Source: Pseudomonas sp. SDI (lineage in GTDB: Bacteria > Pseudomonadota > Gammaproteobacteria > Pseudomonadales > Pseudomonadaceae). Taken from it: 64,000 nt of DNA. The notes under the pieces were generated by a model. The model searched no databases and was not told the DNA's origin. It saw only the letters and a list, made by a program, of their open reading frames with translations. Below are positions 43,312 to 51,973 of the stretch, piece after piece; the stretch's first letter is position 1, and every line of letters begins with the position of its first letter. The stretch is taken from the NCBI RefSeq assembly GCF_003105155.1, contig NZ_QETK01000024.1, positions 18,358-82,357 on the forward strand, read 5' to 3'. A program made the translations under genes and the position numbers.

Positions 43312-45359
43312 GCCGCCTGTTCCTCGCTCAAACCACAATGGCGCAACAGTGCATCGATCGACGGCTCACGCCCACGGAAGTCGACGAACAGCCGCATCGG
43401 CTCCTGCGAACCACCCCGCGCCAGAATCGCTTCACGGAACGCGCGGCCCGTCTCGGCATTCAACACACCTTCTTCCTCGAACCGCGAGAACGCGTCCGCC
43501 GACAACACTTCAGCCCACTTGTAGCTGTAGTAACCGGCCGCGTAACCGCCAGCAAAAATATGCGCAAAGCTGTTCGGGAAGCGGTTGTACGCCGGTGGAC
43601 GCATCACCGACACCTCGTCGCGCACGCCTTCGAGCACTTCCAGCACGCTGCGGCCATCGCCATGGCTGGCATGCAGTTCGAAGTCGAACAGCGAGAACTC
43701 CAGCTGGCGCACCATCATCAGCCCGGACTGGAAGTTCTTCGCCGCCAGCATCTTCTCCAGCAGATCCTGCGGCAACGCTTCGCCACTTTCGTAATGCCCG
43801 GAAATCAGCGCCAGGCCCTCAGGCTCCCAGCACCAGTTTTCCATGAACTGGCTCGGCAGCTCGACCGCATCCCAGGCCACGCCGTTGATGCCCGACACGC
43901 CCGCATGCTCGATACGGGTCAGCAGGTGATGCAGGCCATGGCCAAACTCGTGGAACAGCGTGGTCACTTCATCGTGGGTCAGCAGCGCAGGCTTGCCGGG
44001 CGCGGCCGGGGTGAAGTTGCACACCAGGTTCGCCACCGGGCTCTGCAGGCTGCCAGCCTCGGTACGACGACGGTCGCGGGCGCCGTCCATCCAGGCGCCG
44101 CCACGCTTGTTGGCGCGCGCATACAGGTCGAAGAAGAAGCGCCCGACGTGCTCGCCGTGCTCCTTGATCTCGAACAGGCGCACATCCGGGTGCCAGCTAT
44201 CGAAGCCCTTCAGCTCGGCAATCTCGATGCCGTATAGGCGCTGAACGATGGCGAACAGGCCGGACAGCACCTTGTCGATCGGGAAGTAGGCGCGCAGGGT
44301 TTCCTGGGAAACGCTGTAACGCTGCTCACGCAGCTTCTCGCCAAAGTAGCCGCTGTCCCAGCTTTGCAGGTCGCTGGTGCCTTGCTCGGCGGCATACGCC
44401 TTGAGCTGAGCCAGGTCCTGGGCGGCGAACGGTTTGCTGCGCGTGGCCAGGTCACGCAGGAAGCTCAGCACCTGGTCGCTGGACTCGGCCATTTTGGTTG
44501 CCAGGCTCAGCTCGGCGAAGTTGGCGTAGCCAAGCAGCGTGGCCAGCTCCTGACGCAGGTCGAGAATCTCGCGCATCACCGGGCCGTTGTCGAATGTGCC
44601 GGCATTCGGCCCTTGATCGGAGGCGCGGGTGCAGTAGGCGGCGTAGATCTCTTCGCGCAGCGCACGGTCGCTGGCGTAGGTCATGACCGCGTAATAGCTC
44701 GGGAACTCCAGGCTGATCAGCCAGCCGTCGAGGCCTTTGGCCGCGGCCGCGGCCGCCATCTGCGCCTTGGCCGAATCGGTCAGGCCGGCCAGTGCCGATT
44801 CGTCGGTAACGTGCTTGGTCCAGGCCTGGGTCGCGTCGAGCAGCTGGTTGGAGAAGCGGCTGCCCAGCTCGGACAGCTTGCTCTGCACCTCGGCATAGCG
44901 TTTCTGCTGGTCGGCCGGCAGGTCGATACCCGACAGGCGGAAATCGCGCAGGGCGTGGTCGAGAATAGTCTTTTGCGCCACATCGAAGCCGGCGGCTTCG
45001 TCGCTGGCAGCCAGGGCCTCGTAGGCCTGGAACAATTCGCGGTTCTGCCCCAGCTCGGTGGCGTAGGCGCTCAGCGCCGGCAGGCAGGACTCATAGGCTT
45101 CGCGCAGCTCGGCGCTGTTGCACACCGCATTGAGGTGGCTGACCGGGCTCCAGGCGGCGCCCAGGCGGTCGTTAAGCTCGTCCATCGCCAGCACCAGGCC
45201 AGCCCAGGTCGGCTGTTGGCCCTGGTTTTTGAGAATCTCGGCAATGGCGGTACGGTTGTCGGCCAGGATCTGTTCAATCGCCGGCAGCACGTGCTCGGCG
45301 CGGATTGCCGAGAAGGGCGGCAGGTCATAGGACTGCAGAAGCGGGTTGTTCGCACTCAC
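43308..45359 (-). CDS. prlC: Oligopeptidase A
   Basis: 683 residues from a GTG start (MSANNPLLQSYDLPPFSAI). The M3 zinc motif HEFGH is in LFHEFGHGLHHLL (about residue 472), with the third ligand Glu in DAVELPSQFMENW. Length and order match the E. coli protein of 680 residues. It degrades signal peptides and other oligopeptides in the cytoplasm. AAGGTG stands eight bases before the GTG. A second, divergent M3 peptidase is found at 32770-34767. Confidence 0.95.
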   Translation of the reverse strand: MSANNPLLQSYDLPPFSAIRAEHVLPAIEQILADNRTAIAEILKNQGQQPTWAGLVLAMDELNDRLGAAWSPVSHLNAVCNSAELREAYESCLPALSAYATELGQNRELFQAYEALAASDEAAGFDVAQKTILDHALRDFRLSGIDLPADQQKRYAEVQSKLSELGSRFSNQLLDATQAWTKHVTDESALAGLTDSAKAQMAAAAAAKGLDGWLISLEFPSYYAVMTYASDRALREEIYAAYCTRASDQGPNAGTFDNGPVMREILDLRQELATLLGYANFAELSLATKMAESSDQVLSFLRDLATRSKPFAAQDLAQLKAYAAEQGTSDLQSWDSGYFGEKLREQRYSVSQETLRAYFPIDKVLSGLFAIVQRLYGIEIAELKGFDSWHPDVRLFEIKEHGEHVGRFFFDLYARANKRGGAWMDGARDRRRTEAGSLQSPVANLVCNFTPAAPGKPALLTHDEVTTLFHEFGHGLHHLLTRIEHAGVSGINGVAWDAVELPSQFMENWCWEPEGLALISGHYESGEALPQDLLEKMLAAKNFQSGLMMVRQLEFSLFDFELHASHGDGRSVLEVLEGVRDEVSVMRPPAYNRFPNSFAHIFAGGYAAGYYSYKWAEVLSADAFSRFEEEGVLNAETGRAFREAILARGGSQEPMRLFVDFRGREPSIDALLRHCGLSEEQAA

Positions 45360-45449
45360 GGTTGGACACCTTGGCAGAAGAAACACCAGCCCATCTTAAT
45401 TACAATCGACGCCGACCGCAGCTATCAGCCTTAGAGAGAGATGCTATTC

Positions 45450-45998
45450 ATGGCCATTCGCACCTTCCAGAACCATACGCCGCGCCTCGGCGCGCGGGCA
45501 TTCGTCGACCGCAGCGCGGTGGTGCTGGGCGATGTCGAGCTCGGCGAAGACAGCTCGGTGTGGCCGTTCACGGTGATTCGCGGCGACATGCACCGCATCC
45601 GCATCGGCGCGCGCACCAGCGTGCAGGACGCCAGCGTGCTGCACATCACCCACGCCGGCCCGTTCAACCCGGACGGCTTCCCGCTGCTGATCGGCGACGA
45701 CGTGACCATCGGCCATAAGGTCATGCTCCACGGCTGCACCCTGGGCAACCGGATTCTGGTCGGCATGGGCAGCACGATCATGGACGGCGCCATCGTCGAA
45801 GACGAAGTGATCATCGGCGCCGGCAGCCTGGTGCCGCCGGGCAAACGCCTGGAAAGCGGCTTTCTCTACGTCGGCAGCCCGGTGAAACAGGCCCGGCCGC
45901 TCACCGACAAGGAGCGCGCGTTCTTCCCCTACAGCGCCAGCAACTACGTAAAACTCAAGGACCAGCACCTGGCCGAAGGCTACGACCAGCCCGCGTGA
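45450..45998 (+). CDS. Gamma-carbonic-anhydrase-like hexapeptide-repeat protein (YrdA type)
   Basis: 182 residues forming a left-handed beta helix. Zinc-ligand histidines as in gamma-class enzymes: RGDMHRIRIG, VLHITHAGP and TIGHKVMLHGC. The hexapeptide rhythm runs through IGDDVTIGHKVMLHGCTLG and IVEDEVIIGAGSLV. It is unclear whether the subfamily hydrates CO2 in vivo. ATG at 45450 is favoured over the one at 45441, because the RBS (GAGAGAG) spacing is better. Divergent from prlC. Confidence 0.9.
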   Translation: MAIRTFQNHTPRLGARAFVDRSAVVLGDVELGEDSSVWPFTVIRGDMHRIRIGARTSVQDASVLHITHAGPFNPDGFPLLIGDDVTIGHKVMLHGCTLGNRILVGMGSTIMDGAIVEDEVIIGAGSLVPPGKRLESGFLYVGSPVKQARPLTDKERAFFPYSASNYVKLKDQHLAEGYDQPA

Positions 45999-46027
45999 TG
46001 TTATCCACAGCCCTTTGCGAGACCGCC

Positions 46028-46681
46028 ATGCACCAGCAGAACATTCTTTTCGACCTCGACGGCACGCTCACCGACCCGCGCGAGGGCATCACCCGTTCGA
46101 TCCAGTACGCCCTGGCCAAGCTCGGTATCGACGAGCCGGACCTGACCAAGCTCGAACACTTCATCGGCCCGCCGCTGCTGCAGGCGTTCCAGCAGTTCTA
46201 TGGCTTCGACGAAGCCAAGGCCTGGGACGCGCTGAATTTCTACCGCGAGCGCTTCAAGGTCAGCGGCCTGTACGAGAACCTGGTGTTCGACGGCATCGGC
46301 GCGCTGCTCGGCGACCTGCAAGGGCAGGGCCGCACGCTGTACATCGCCACGGCCAAGCCGTGGATCTACGCTCGCGAGATTGCCCGGCACTTCGATTTTG
46401 CCAAGCACTTCAAGGTGATCTACGGCAGCGAGCTGGACGGCACCCGCACCAACAAGGTCGAACTGATCCGCCACCTGCTCGACGAAGAACGCCTCGACCC
46501 GGCGCAAACGCTGATGATCGGCGACCGCAAGCACGACCTGATCGGCGCGCACAGCAACGGCCTGCAAGCGGTGGCGGTCGGTTACGGTTTCGGCAGTTTC
46601 GAGGAGCTCACGGCCCAGGCGCCGGCCTATCACGTGGCCAGCGTCAGCGAACTGCACCAGGCGTTCCTGCGTCCTCAGTGA
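46028..46681 (+). CDS. HAD-family phosphatase (Gph-like)
   Basis: 217 residues with all four HAD motifs: motif I FDLDGTLTD (about residue 8), motif II YIATAKP, Lys in TNKVELI and motif IV IGDRKHDLIGA. A small alpha-helical cap lies between motifs I and II, as in phosphoglycolate-phosphatase-like enzymes. Substrate not determined. It lies 29 bases after the gamma-CA-like gene, on the same strand. The ATG at 46028 matches the family start. Confidence 0.9.
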   Translation: MHQQNILFDLDGTLTDPREGITRSIQYALAKLGIDEPDLTKLEHFIGPPLLQAFQQFYGFDEAKAWDALNFYRERFKVSGLYENLVFDGIGALLGDLQGQGRTLYIATAKPWIYAREIARHFDFAKHFKVIYGSELDGTRTNKVELIRHLLDEERLDPAQTLMIGDRKHDLIGAHSNGLQAVAVGYGFGSFEELTAQAPAYHVASVSELHQAFLRPQ

Positions 46682-46714
46682 AGCGCCAGCAGTGTCTCGA
46701 AGCGGGCGCTCTGT

Positions 46715-47815
46715 TCATCCCCGACCCGCGGGCGCGGCCAACCTGGCCAGCGCGTCGCGCCGCGCGGCCAGAGGTAACTCGCCTAGCGTACGAGCACGTC
46801 GGTAGAAAGTATTCCAGTCCCCCTGCGCCTGCCTGAACAACGCGGCAAATGCCGGCACCCACTGATCGTAGAGGCCGAACGGCAGCAGCTTGGCGTTGTT
46901 CAGCGGCGCGTTGATCCAGGCATCGAAACGCTTGTCGCCGGCCCATTGGCTATCGCGCACCTGCCGATACTCCTGGCGCAGGCGCTCGAACTCGGCCTGC
47001 TTGCCGGCGCGCATGGCATCGGGCGCCAGCGCCTGGGCATACAAGGCCTTGAGCCGGGCGCGGCTGGCCAACACCAGCGCAACGAACTGGTCGCGCTGCC
47101 GCTCGGCGCCCGCCGGCAACGGCGCCAGCCCACGCGCGGCACGCCATTGGCGGGTGCCTTCCTGCTCGACAAAGGTGGCAAACGACTCGTTGAACTCGCT
47201 GTCGTCCTTCACATACAGCTGCTGGTGCGCCAGCTCGTGGAAAATCAGCGTGGCCAGGCGTTCGTCGCCCCAGCCAAGCATGGTGTTGAGGATCGGGTCG
47301 TCGAACCAGCCCAGGGTCGAATAGGCCTCGACGCCGCCGACATACACGTCCATCCCTGCCAGCCTCTGCAGCGCCGCCGCCCCGCGTGCGGCGCCCTGGC
47401 GGTAATAGCCGCGGTAGGCCACGCAGCCGGCAATCGGGAAGCAGTGGGTCTGTGCATCGAGGGAAAACTCCGCCGTGGCGAACACGTTCCACACCACGAA
47501 CGGCCGGCCGATGTCGGCGTACACCCGGTAGCTGCGGTTGTCCGGCAGCTTCAACTGCCTGCTGGCAAACTCCCGCGCCTGCTGCGAGCGAGCCAGATGC
47601 TGGCGCAGGCTGGCGGCGCGCGAGGGGTCGGCCACCACCTCGGCCACCGGCGTACGCGCCCGCAACAGTTGCCATTGGCCGCCGGCCAGCTGGCTGTAGT
47701 AGCCCACGCTGCTGCAACCGTTCAGCAGGCCGAGCAGCAGCAGGGGAACCAAACGCAGAAAAACGCGGTCGAGTGCCCCAGGACATGAGCGCAGCAAAAG
47801 AACAAATCGAATCAT
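46715..47815 (-). CDS. Lipoprotein zinc metallopeptidase (putative aminopeptidase, PF10023 type)
   Basis: 366 residues. The N-terminus is a lipoprotein signal with hydrophobic LRLVPLLLLGLL and lipobox LNGC (Cys about 35), so the protein is anchored at the outer membrane. The gluzincin motif HELAH (LIFHELAHQQLYV, about residue 200) is followed by Glu in FNESFATFVEQEG. The family is annotated as predicted aminopeptidase; no activity is established. ATG at 47815 is chosen to start at the signal (MIRFVLLL); longer frames add an Arg-rich piece. Convergent with the HAD gene. Confidence 0.83.
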   Translation of the reverse strand: MIRFVLLLRSCPGALDRVFLRLVPLLLLGLLNGCSSVGYYSQLAGGQWQLLRARTPVAEVVADPSRAASLRQHLARSQQAREFASRQLKLPDNRSYRVYADIGRPFVVWNVFATAEFSLDAQTHCFPIAGCVAYRGYYRQGAARGAAALQRLAGMDVYVGGVEAYSTLGWFDDPILNTMLGWGDERLATLIFHELAHQQLYVKDDSEFNESFATFVEQEGTRQWRAARGLAPLPAGAERQRDQFVALVLASRARLKALYAQALAPDAMRAGKQAEFERLRQEYRQVRDSQWAGDKRFDAWINAPLNNAKLLPFGLYDQWVPAFAALFRQAQGDWNTFYRRARTLGELPLAARRDALARLAAPAGRG

Positions 47816-47885
47816 GCGTCGGTGGTCTCGTCTGGCCGCAGTGCTCATTGGCCTCAAGACTATCCTGCCCGCCCGGAGTTTTGCC

Positions 47886-48044
47886 ATGCGAACCCTGCTC
47901 GTTGCCAGCACCGTTCTGGCCCTCGCCGGCCAGCGCTACCAACTGGAAGCCGGCAGCATCGGCTTCCGGCCGTGGGCCAAACTCTACGACGAGCAGCGCA
48001 AGCTGGTCGGTACCGGCTTACCGGCAGGCTGCCAGCGCACCTGA
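47886..48044 (+). pseudogene. Internally deleted paralogue of the downstream lipoprotein
   Basis: A 52-codon frame. The first 13 residues (MRTLLVASTVLAL) are a signal sequence. The rest (AGQRYQLEAGSIGF, then AKLYDEQRKLVG) aligns with the last 40 residues of the intact gene at 48097-48510 (AGQRYRLEARAP, then AYLYNAQRQVVA). The 80 or so residues in between, including the lipobox, are missing without a frame break. It is most likely a deletion relic of a tandem duplicate. A tiny expressed protein cannot be excluded, since the frame and RBS context remain. Confidence 0.65.
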
Positions 48045-48096
48045 GCCCACGAATGGCGCTATGCTTGAGCTTTGTCGCCCACCCGTGGAGATTGCC

Positions 48097-48510
48097 ATGC
48101 GCCAGCCCGCGATGCTGATCGCTTTCAGTGCACTGGGGGCTTGCGCCAGCCCGCTGCCGCCAGTGGATAGCAAACAGGCCTGGATCGACCTGTACACCGT
48201 CACCCCCGGCAAAGTGCTGATGGCCGACCGCCTCGACGGCGAGCGGCTGAACGACGGGCGTTACTTCCAGGTCACGCCGGGCAAGCACGAACTGACCGTG
48301 CGCTTCGACTTCGAAGTGTATTCCGGCGGTTTCTCGGTCGATCCCACCGAACGCACCTGCTACCTGAAAATCCGCTACGACGGCTTCGAAGCCGGCCAGC
48401 GCTATCGCCTCGAAGCGCGCGCGCCGGCCATGCTGCCGTCGGCCTACCTGTACAACGCACAGCGCCAGGTGGTGGCCGAAGAAGACCACAACGTGTACTG
48501 CGTGCCGTAA
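48097..48510 (+). CDS. Small lipoprotein (PA0061/PA0062-like)
   Basis: 137 residues. A short signal ends in LGAC (Cys about 15), so it is a lipoprotein. A compact beta-rich domain follows with DLYTVTPGKVLMADRL, GRYFQVTPGKHELTVRFDFEVYSG and a C-terminal Cys pair (ERTCYLKIRYDGF and NVYCVP). The repeated PGKHELTVRF...GQRYRLEA pattern is a PEGA-like carbohydrate-binding or periplasmic fold. Two copies stand side by side in P. aeruginosa; here the upstream copy is reduced to a remnant. Function unknown. Confidence 0.8.
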   Translation: MRQPAMLIAFSALGACASPLPPVDSKQAWIDLYTVTPGKVLMADRLDGERLNDGRYFQVTPGKHELTVRFDFEVYSGGFSVDPTERTCYLKIRYDGFEAGQRYRLEARAPAMLPSAYLYNAQRQVVAEEDHNVYCVP

Positions 48511-48513
48511 GGC

Positions 48514-48747
48514 TTAGCGGTCGTTCTTCTGGTAGATGATTTTCCTGGTGCCGCCGTCGCAGCTGCCCACCACCATGTTCTGGTCGTGGACCTCGGCGTT
48601 CGGGACGATTTCCAGGGTGTACGACGTGACGCCCTTGGCCTGGATCTTCGCTTCGATCTCTGCCTTGAGCGCTTCGCAGGGTTTTGGCGCGGCCAGCGCG
48701 CCAGCGACCAGCGTCGAAGCCAGCAGGGCGATTGCGATACGGATCAT
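48514..48747 (-). CDS. DUF1161 exported protein, copy 1
   Basis: 77 residues. The signal peptide ends near LAAP (about residue 20). The mature part reads [40 protein letters not shown], with two cysteines likely to form a disulfide. Small periplasmic protein of unknown role. A paralogue with the same pattern is at 50014-50235. Convergent with the lipoprotein gene, 3 bases apart. Confidence 0.85.
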   Translation of the reverse strand: MIRIAIALLASTLVAGALAAPKPCEALKAEIEAKIQAKGVTSYTLEIVPNAEVHDQNMVVGSCDGGTRKIIYQKNDR

Positions 48748-48930
48748 CGGGGACTGCTCCTTGTGACGGCAGGCGCGGGGTTCGCGCCGTTACCTAGCAT
48801 TCAGAGGCGGCCCCGTGCGGCAAGTTCAAGCCGATTGCGAGGCGCGGCATTGAATCGCCGCGAAGTGCCCATACAGAGAAGGAAAGGCTGCCCAGGCAGC
48901 CAACCGATTGCTCAGGAGATGCACACACCG

Positions 48931-49935
48931 ATGAAGCGCCTCGCGGACCTCAAGATTTCCACCCTCGACCTGGTGCCGGTGCGCCAGGATCAAGGCCCGG
49001 CGCAAGCCCTGCGCAATTCCCTGGACCTGGCCCGGCACGTCGAAAAGTTCGGCTACAACCGTTTCTGGGTGGCCGAACACCACAACATGGACGGCATCGC
49101 CAGTTCGGCGACGGCGGTGCTGCTCGGCTACCTGGCCGGCGGCACCTCGACCCTCCGTGTCGGCGCCGGCGGAGTGATGTTGCCCAACCATGCACCGCTG
49201 GTGATCGCCGAGCAGTTCGGCACCCTGGCCAGCCTCTATCCGGACCGCATCGACCTGGGCCTGGGCCGGGCACCGGGCGCCGACCAGCTGACCGCCCGTG
49301 CGCTGCGCCGCGAGCGTTCGGGCAGCGCCGACGACTTCCCCGACGACGTCGAGGAACTGGTGCGCTACCTAGCACCGCGTACCCCTGAGCAAAAAGTGAT
49401 CGCCGTACCGGGGCATGGCACCGAGGTGCCGATCTGGCTGCTCGGGTCGAGCCTGTTCAGCGCCCAACTGGCCGGGATGCGTGGCTTGCCGTATGCATTC
49501 GCCTCGCACTTTGCGCCGCGCTACCTGCACGAGGCGATCCGCATCTACCGCGATCACTTCCAGCCCTCGGCGGTGCTCGACAAACCGTACGTGATGCTCG
49601 GCGTGCCGATGGTCGTGGCCGACAGCGACGAGCGTGCCGATTACCTGGCCACTTCGGTGTATCAGCGGATTCTGGCGTTGATGCGCGGGCAGAGCCTGAT
49701 GCAGCAAGCGCCGGTGGCGACGATGGACGGGCTATGGCTGCCGCATGAGCGCGAGGCGGTGGCCAGCTTCCTCGGCCTGGCGATGATCGGCAGCCCGCAG
49801 AAGGTCAAGGCCAAGGTAGAAGTGTTGCTGGAGCAGACCGGGGCGGATGAGCTGATCTTTACCTGTGATCTGTATGAGCATGCGGATCGCGTGCGCTCGT
49901 ACCAGTTGCTGGCTGAGGCGGTGCTGGGCCGTTGA
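48931..49935 (+). CDS. Luciferase-like (LLM class) flavin-dependent oxidoreductase
   Basis: 334 residues of the bacterial-luciferase-like superfamily (F420/FMN group). Recognisable parts are the opening [74 protein letters not shown] and [25 protein letters not shown]. The family oxidises various organic substrates using reduced flavin from a partner reductase; no partner gene is adjacent. ATG at 48931 is chosen by family fit, although AGGAG lies 12 bases before it and directly abuts an alternative ATG at 48919. Confidence 0.87.
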   Translation: MKRLADLKISTLDLVPVRQDQGPAQALRNSLDLARHVEKFGYNRFWVAEHHNMDGIASSATAVLLGYLAGGTSTLRVGAGGVMLPNHAPLVIAEQFGTLASLYPDRIDLGLGRAPGADQLTARALRRERSGSADDFPDDVEELVRYLAPRTPEQKVIAVPGHGTEVPIWLLGSSLFSAQLAGMRGLPYAFASHFAPRYLHEAIRIYRDHFQPSAVLDKPYVMLGVPMVVADSDERADYLATSVYQRILALMRGQSLMQQAPVATMDGLWLPHEREAVASFLGLAMIGSPQKVKAKVEVLLEQTGADELIFTCDLYEHADRVRSYQLLAEAVLGR

Positions 49936-49941
49936 GGGCCT

Positions 49942-50002
49942 CATCGCGGGACGAGCCCGCTCCCACACCGAACCACTGTGGGAGCGGGCTCGTCCGGCGA
50001 TA
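49942..50002. repeat. REP pair between convergent genes
   Basis: CATCGCGGGACGAGCCCGCTCC and, 15 bases on, its inverted copy GGGAGCGGGCTCGTCC. It lies between the monooxygenase and the second DUF1161 gene. Confidence 0.8.
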
Positions 50003-50013
50003 GGTTCACCACC

Positions 50014-50235
50014 TTAACCGCGGCGATAGACAATCTCTTTGGTGCCACCCTCACAGGTACCCACCACCTTGCCCGCCGGGTCGCCCTTGTTGACGATTTC
50101 CAGGGTGTAGCCCTTCACGCCCTTGGCATCGAGCTTGGCGGCAATCTCGCTTTTCAGTGCTTCACACGGTTTGCCCGCCGCCAGCGCCGTCCCGGCCAGC
50201 ACCATCAAACCTGCCGCTACTACCAACGTCTTCAT
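50014..50235 (-). CDS. DUF1161 exported protein, copy 2
   Basis: 73 residues with a signal peptide (ends at LAAG, about residue 20) and the same layout as copy 1: PCEALKSEIAAKLDAKGV, YTLEIVN, VVGTCEGGTKEIVYRR. The two genes are separated by the monooxygenase gene and face the same way. They are probably an old local duplication. ATG 50235 chosen for the signal peptide start. Confidence 0.85.
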   Translation of the reverse strand: MKTLVVAAGLMVLAGTALAAGKPCEALKSEIAAKLDAKGVKGYTLEIVNKGDPAGKVVGTCEGGTKEIVYRRG

Positions 50236-50273
50236 CGATCGCTTTCCTTGTGGAGATAAAAAAGACCGGCCCA

Positions 50274-50489
50274 TCAGCTATTGGCAATGCGGAAGCCCAC
50301 TTTCAGGGTGACCTGAAAATGCGCCGCCTTGTTGTCCTTGATGTGGCCGCGGGTGTCGACTACTTCAAACCATTCCAGGTGCTTGATGCTTTTGCCGGCC
50401 TCGGCCAGCGCATTGTTGATCGCCTCCTCAATGCTGGTCGGCGACGAGCCGACGAGTTCGATTTTCTTGTAGGTGTGGTGATCGGTCAT
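50274..50489 (-). CDS. Dodecin
   Basis: 71 residues with the dodecin beta-alpha-beta-beta fold: [25 protein letters not shown], then [13 protein letters not shown], then [13 protein letters not shown]. Dodecins form hollow dodecamers that store or buffer flavins or coenzyme A. The aromatic residue in EWFEV is the flavin-stacking position. It stands 38 bases upstream of DUF1161 copy 2, same strand, and next to the flavin-dependent monooxygenase. Confidence 0.92.
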   Translation of the reverse strand: MTDHHTYKKIELVGSSPTSIEEAINNALAEAGKSIKHLEWFEVVDTRGHIKDNKAAHFQVTLKVGFRIANS

Positions 50490-50642
50490 GGCGGTTCTCC
50501 TTGAAGGTTCGCATTGAGCCTAGCAGCGCCTGGTAGGTTTACCTGTGTGGGTAAATGCCGCAGAAAAGTTCGATCCACCCGCACTTTCGCGCCGCCGTGC
50601 AGTCGGAACCTAGACACCTACTCACCCTGAAGGAGCGTCACC

Positions 50643-50969
50643 ATGGCCAATAGCTCGCTACGCAAAGCCTCGCTGCAGAGTATGGAAGCGGAAATCGAAA
50701 GCCTGCTCAAATCGCTGGAAAGCCTGAAGGACGATGCCTCGGACGAGTCGCGCAAGACCCTCAAAGTGCTCAAGGGCAACGCCGAGAATGCCTTGCGCCA
50801 TTCCCGTCACCTGCTCAGCGACGCCTATGAGGAAGTGAAAACCAAGACCCGCCAGACCGGCATCGCCACCCGCGACTATGCCCAGGAGCACCCCTGGACC
50901 ACCGCCGGGGTTGCCGTTGGCGCGCTGGGCCTGCTGGCCGCCTACCTGCTGTGCAAACGCGGCGACTAA
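50643..50969 (+). CDS. DUF883 (YqjD/ElaB-like) ribosome-associated membrane protein
   Basis: 108 residues: a long amphipathic helical region (about 5-80, with [19 protein letters not shown]) and a C-terminal membrane helix ([21 protein letters not shown]) with the family EHPWTT entry. Such tail-anchored proteins tether ribosomes to the inner membrane in stationary phase in E. coli. AAGGAG lies seven bases before the ATG. The end overlaps the trpI end by four bases. Confidence 0.88.
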   Translation: MANSSLRKASLQSMEAEIESLLKSLESLKDDASDESRKTLKVLKGNAENALRHSRHLLSDAYEEVKTKTRQTGIATRDYAQEHPWTTAGVAVGALGLLAAYLLCKRGD

Positions 50970-51862
50970 TCGGCCTGCCGTGCCAGCTCGGCGCGCAGCC
51001 ATTGCGCCAGCTGGGCGGCGCGCCCGTCGGCGGCGCGGCGCGGCACCCATAGCGCCAGCGCCGCCTCGGTCGGGCAGAAGCCCCACGGCGCCGCCAGGCG
51101 CCCGGCGCGCAGATCGTCGGCCACCAGCGGTTGCGGAGCAATCGCCACCCCTAGGCCGGCGACCGCCGCTTCCAGCAAATAATACAAATGCTCGAAATTT
51201 TGCCCGTATTTCAGCGCCTGGGCGGCGATGCCTTGTTGCCGGGCCCAGTCCGGCCAGGCTTGCGGCCGCGAGGTGGTCTGCAGCAGCGCCTCCTCGGCCA
51301 GGGCCCTGGCCGGAGCGCCCTGCAAACGCTCGAAGCCGGCAAAGTGCGGGCTGAGTACCGGGCCGATGCGCTCCTGCGCCAGCACATGCACCTGCATGTC
51401 TGCCGGCCACGGCGGTTCGGCGAACACCAGCAACGCATCCAGCCCCGGCCGGCGCGGGTCGAGGTCGCCTTCGCCGGCCGACAGGTGCAGGCGTAGCTCC
51501 GGCAGGTCGGCCTGCAAGCGTCCCAGCCGGGGAATGAACCAGCGCGCCAACAGGCTGCCGGAACAGCCCAGCACGAACGGCGCATCGGCGCTGTCCTGGC
51601 TCAGCTCGGCGCAGACGTTGCGCAGGCGCTCGAAGGCATCGCTGCTGACATCGCGCAGGCGTTGCCCGGCATCTGTGAGTTTCAGGCCACGCCCATCCTT
51701 GACGAACAGCGCCACCCCAAGATGCTCTTCGAGCACCTTCAACTGCCGGCTGACTGCACCGTGGGTAACGTGCAGCTGTTCGGCGGCCTGGCTGACACTG
51801 TTGAGCCGGGCGGTGGCCTCGAAGGCCCGCAGGGCATTGAGCGGGGGCAGTTCCCTGGACAT
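50966..51862 (-). CDS. trpI: LysR-type activator of trpBA (TrpI)
   Basis: 298 residues. The helix-turn-helix reads [39 protein letters not shown]. The effector domain has [18 protein letters not shown] and similar family segments. In pseudomonads TrpI activates the divergent trpBA operon with indoleglycerol phosphate as effector. A TrpI-type site lies in the 111-base divergent promoter. The end overlaps the DUF883 gene by four bases. Confidence 0.93.
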   Translation of the reverse strand: MSRELPPLNALRAFEATARLNSVSQAAEQLHVTHGAVSRQLKVLEEHLGVALFVKDGRGLKLTDAGQRLRDVSSDAFERLRNVCAELSQDSADAPFVLGCSGSLLARWFIPRLGRLQADLPELRLHLSAGEGDLDPRRPGLDALLVFAEPPWPADMQVHVLAQERIGPVLSPHFAGFERLQGAPARALAEEALLQTTSRPQAWPDWARQQGIAAQALKYGQNFEHLYYLLEAAVAGLGVAIAPQPLVADDLRAGRLAAPWGFCPTEAALALWVPRRAADGRAAQLAQWLRAELARQAD

Positions 51863-51869
51863 ATGACGT

Positions 51870-51884
51870 GTGAGTTTTCCTGAC
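51870..51884. promoter_or_regulatory. TrpI binding site
   Basis: GTGAG-N5-CTGAC matches the TrpI site I core known from Pseudomonas. It lies 8 bases from the trpI start codon and 90 bases upstream of trpB, the place expected for a site occupied without inducer. Confidence 0.75.
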
Positions 51885-51973
51885 AGGTTGTGGCGATCTT
51901 ATCGGTTTTCAGCCGGGCGTGTCGTGGTTAGAGTAGACCCATCGTCAGCCCATACCACGCCCTGGAGCGACCC

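Noticed and set aside
47386..48510. 374-codon plus-strand frame covering the lipoprotein region
   Set aside because: Its first 240 codons lie antisense to the metallopeptidase gene and in a frame with low-complexity Arg/Ala/Pro; only the part from 48097 is a real lipoprotein.
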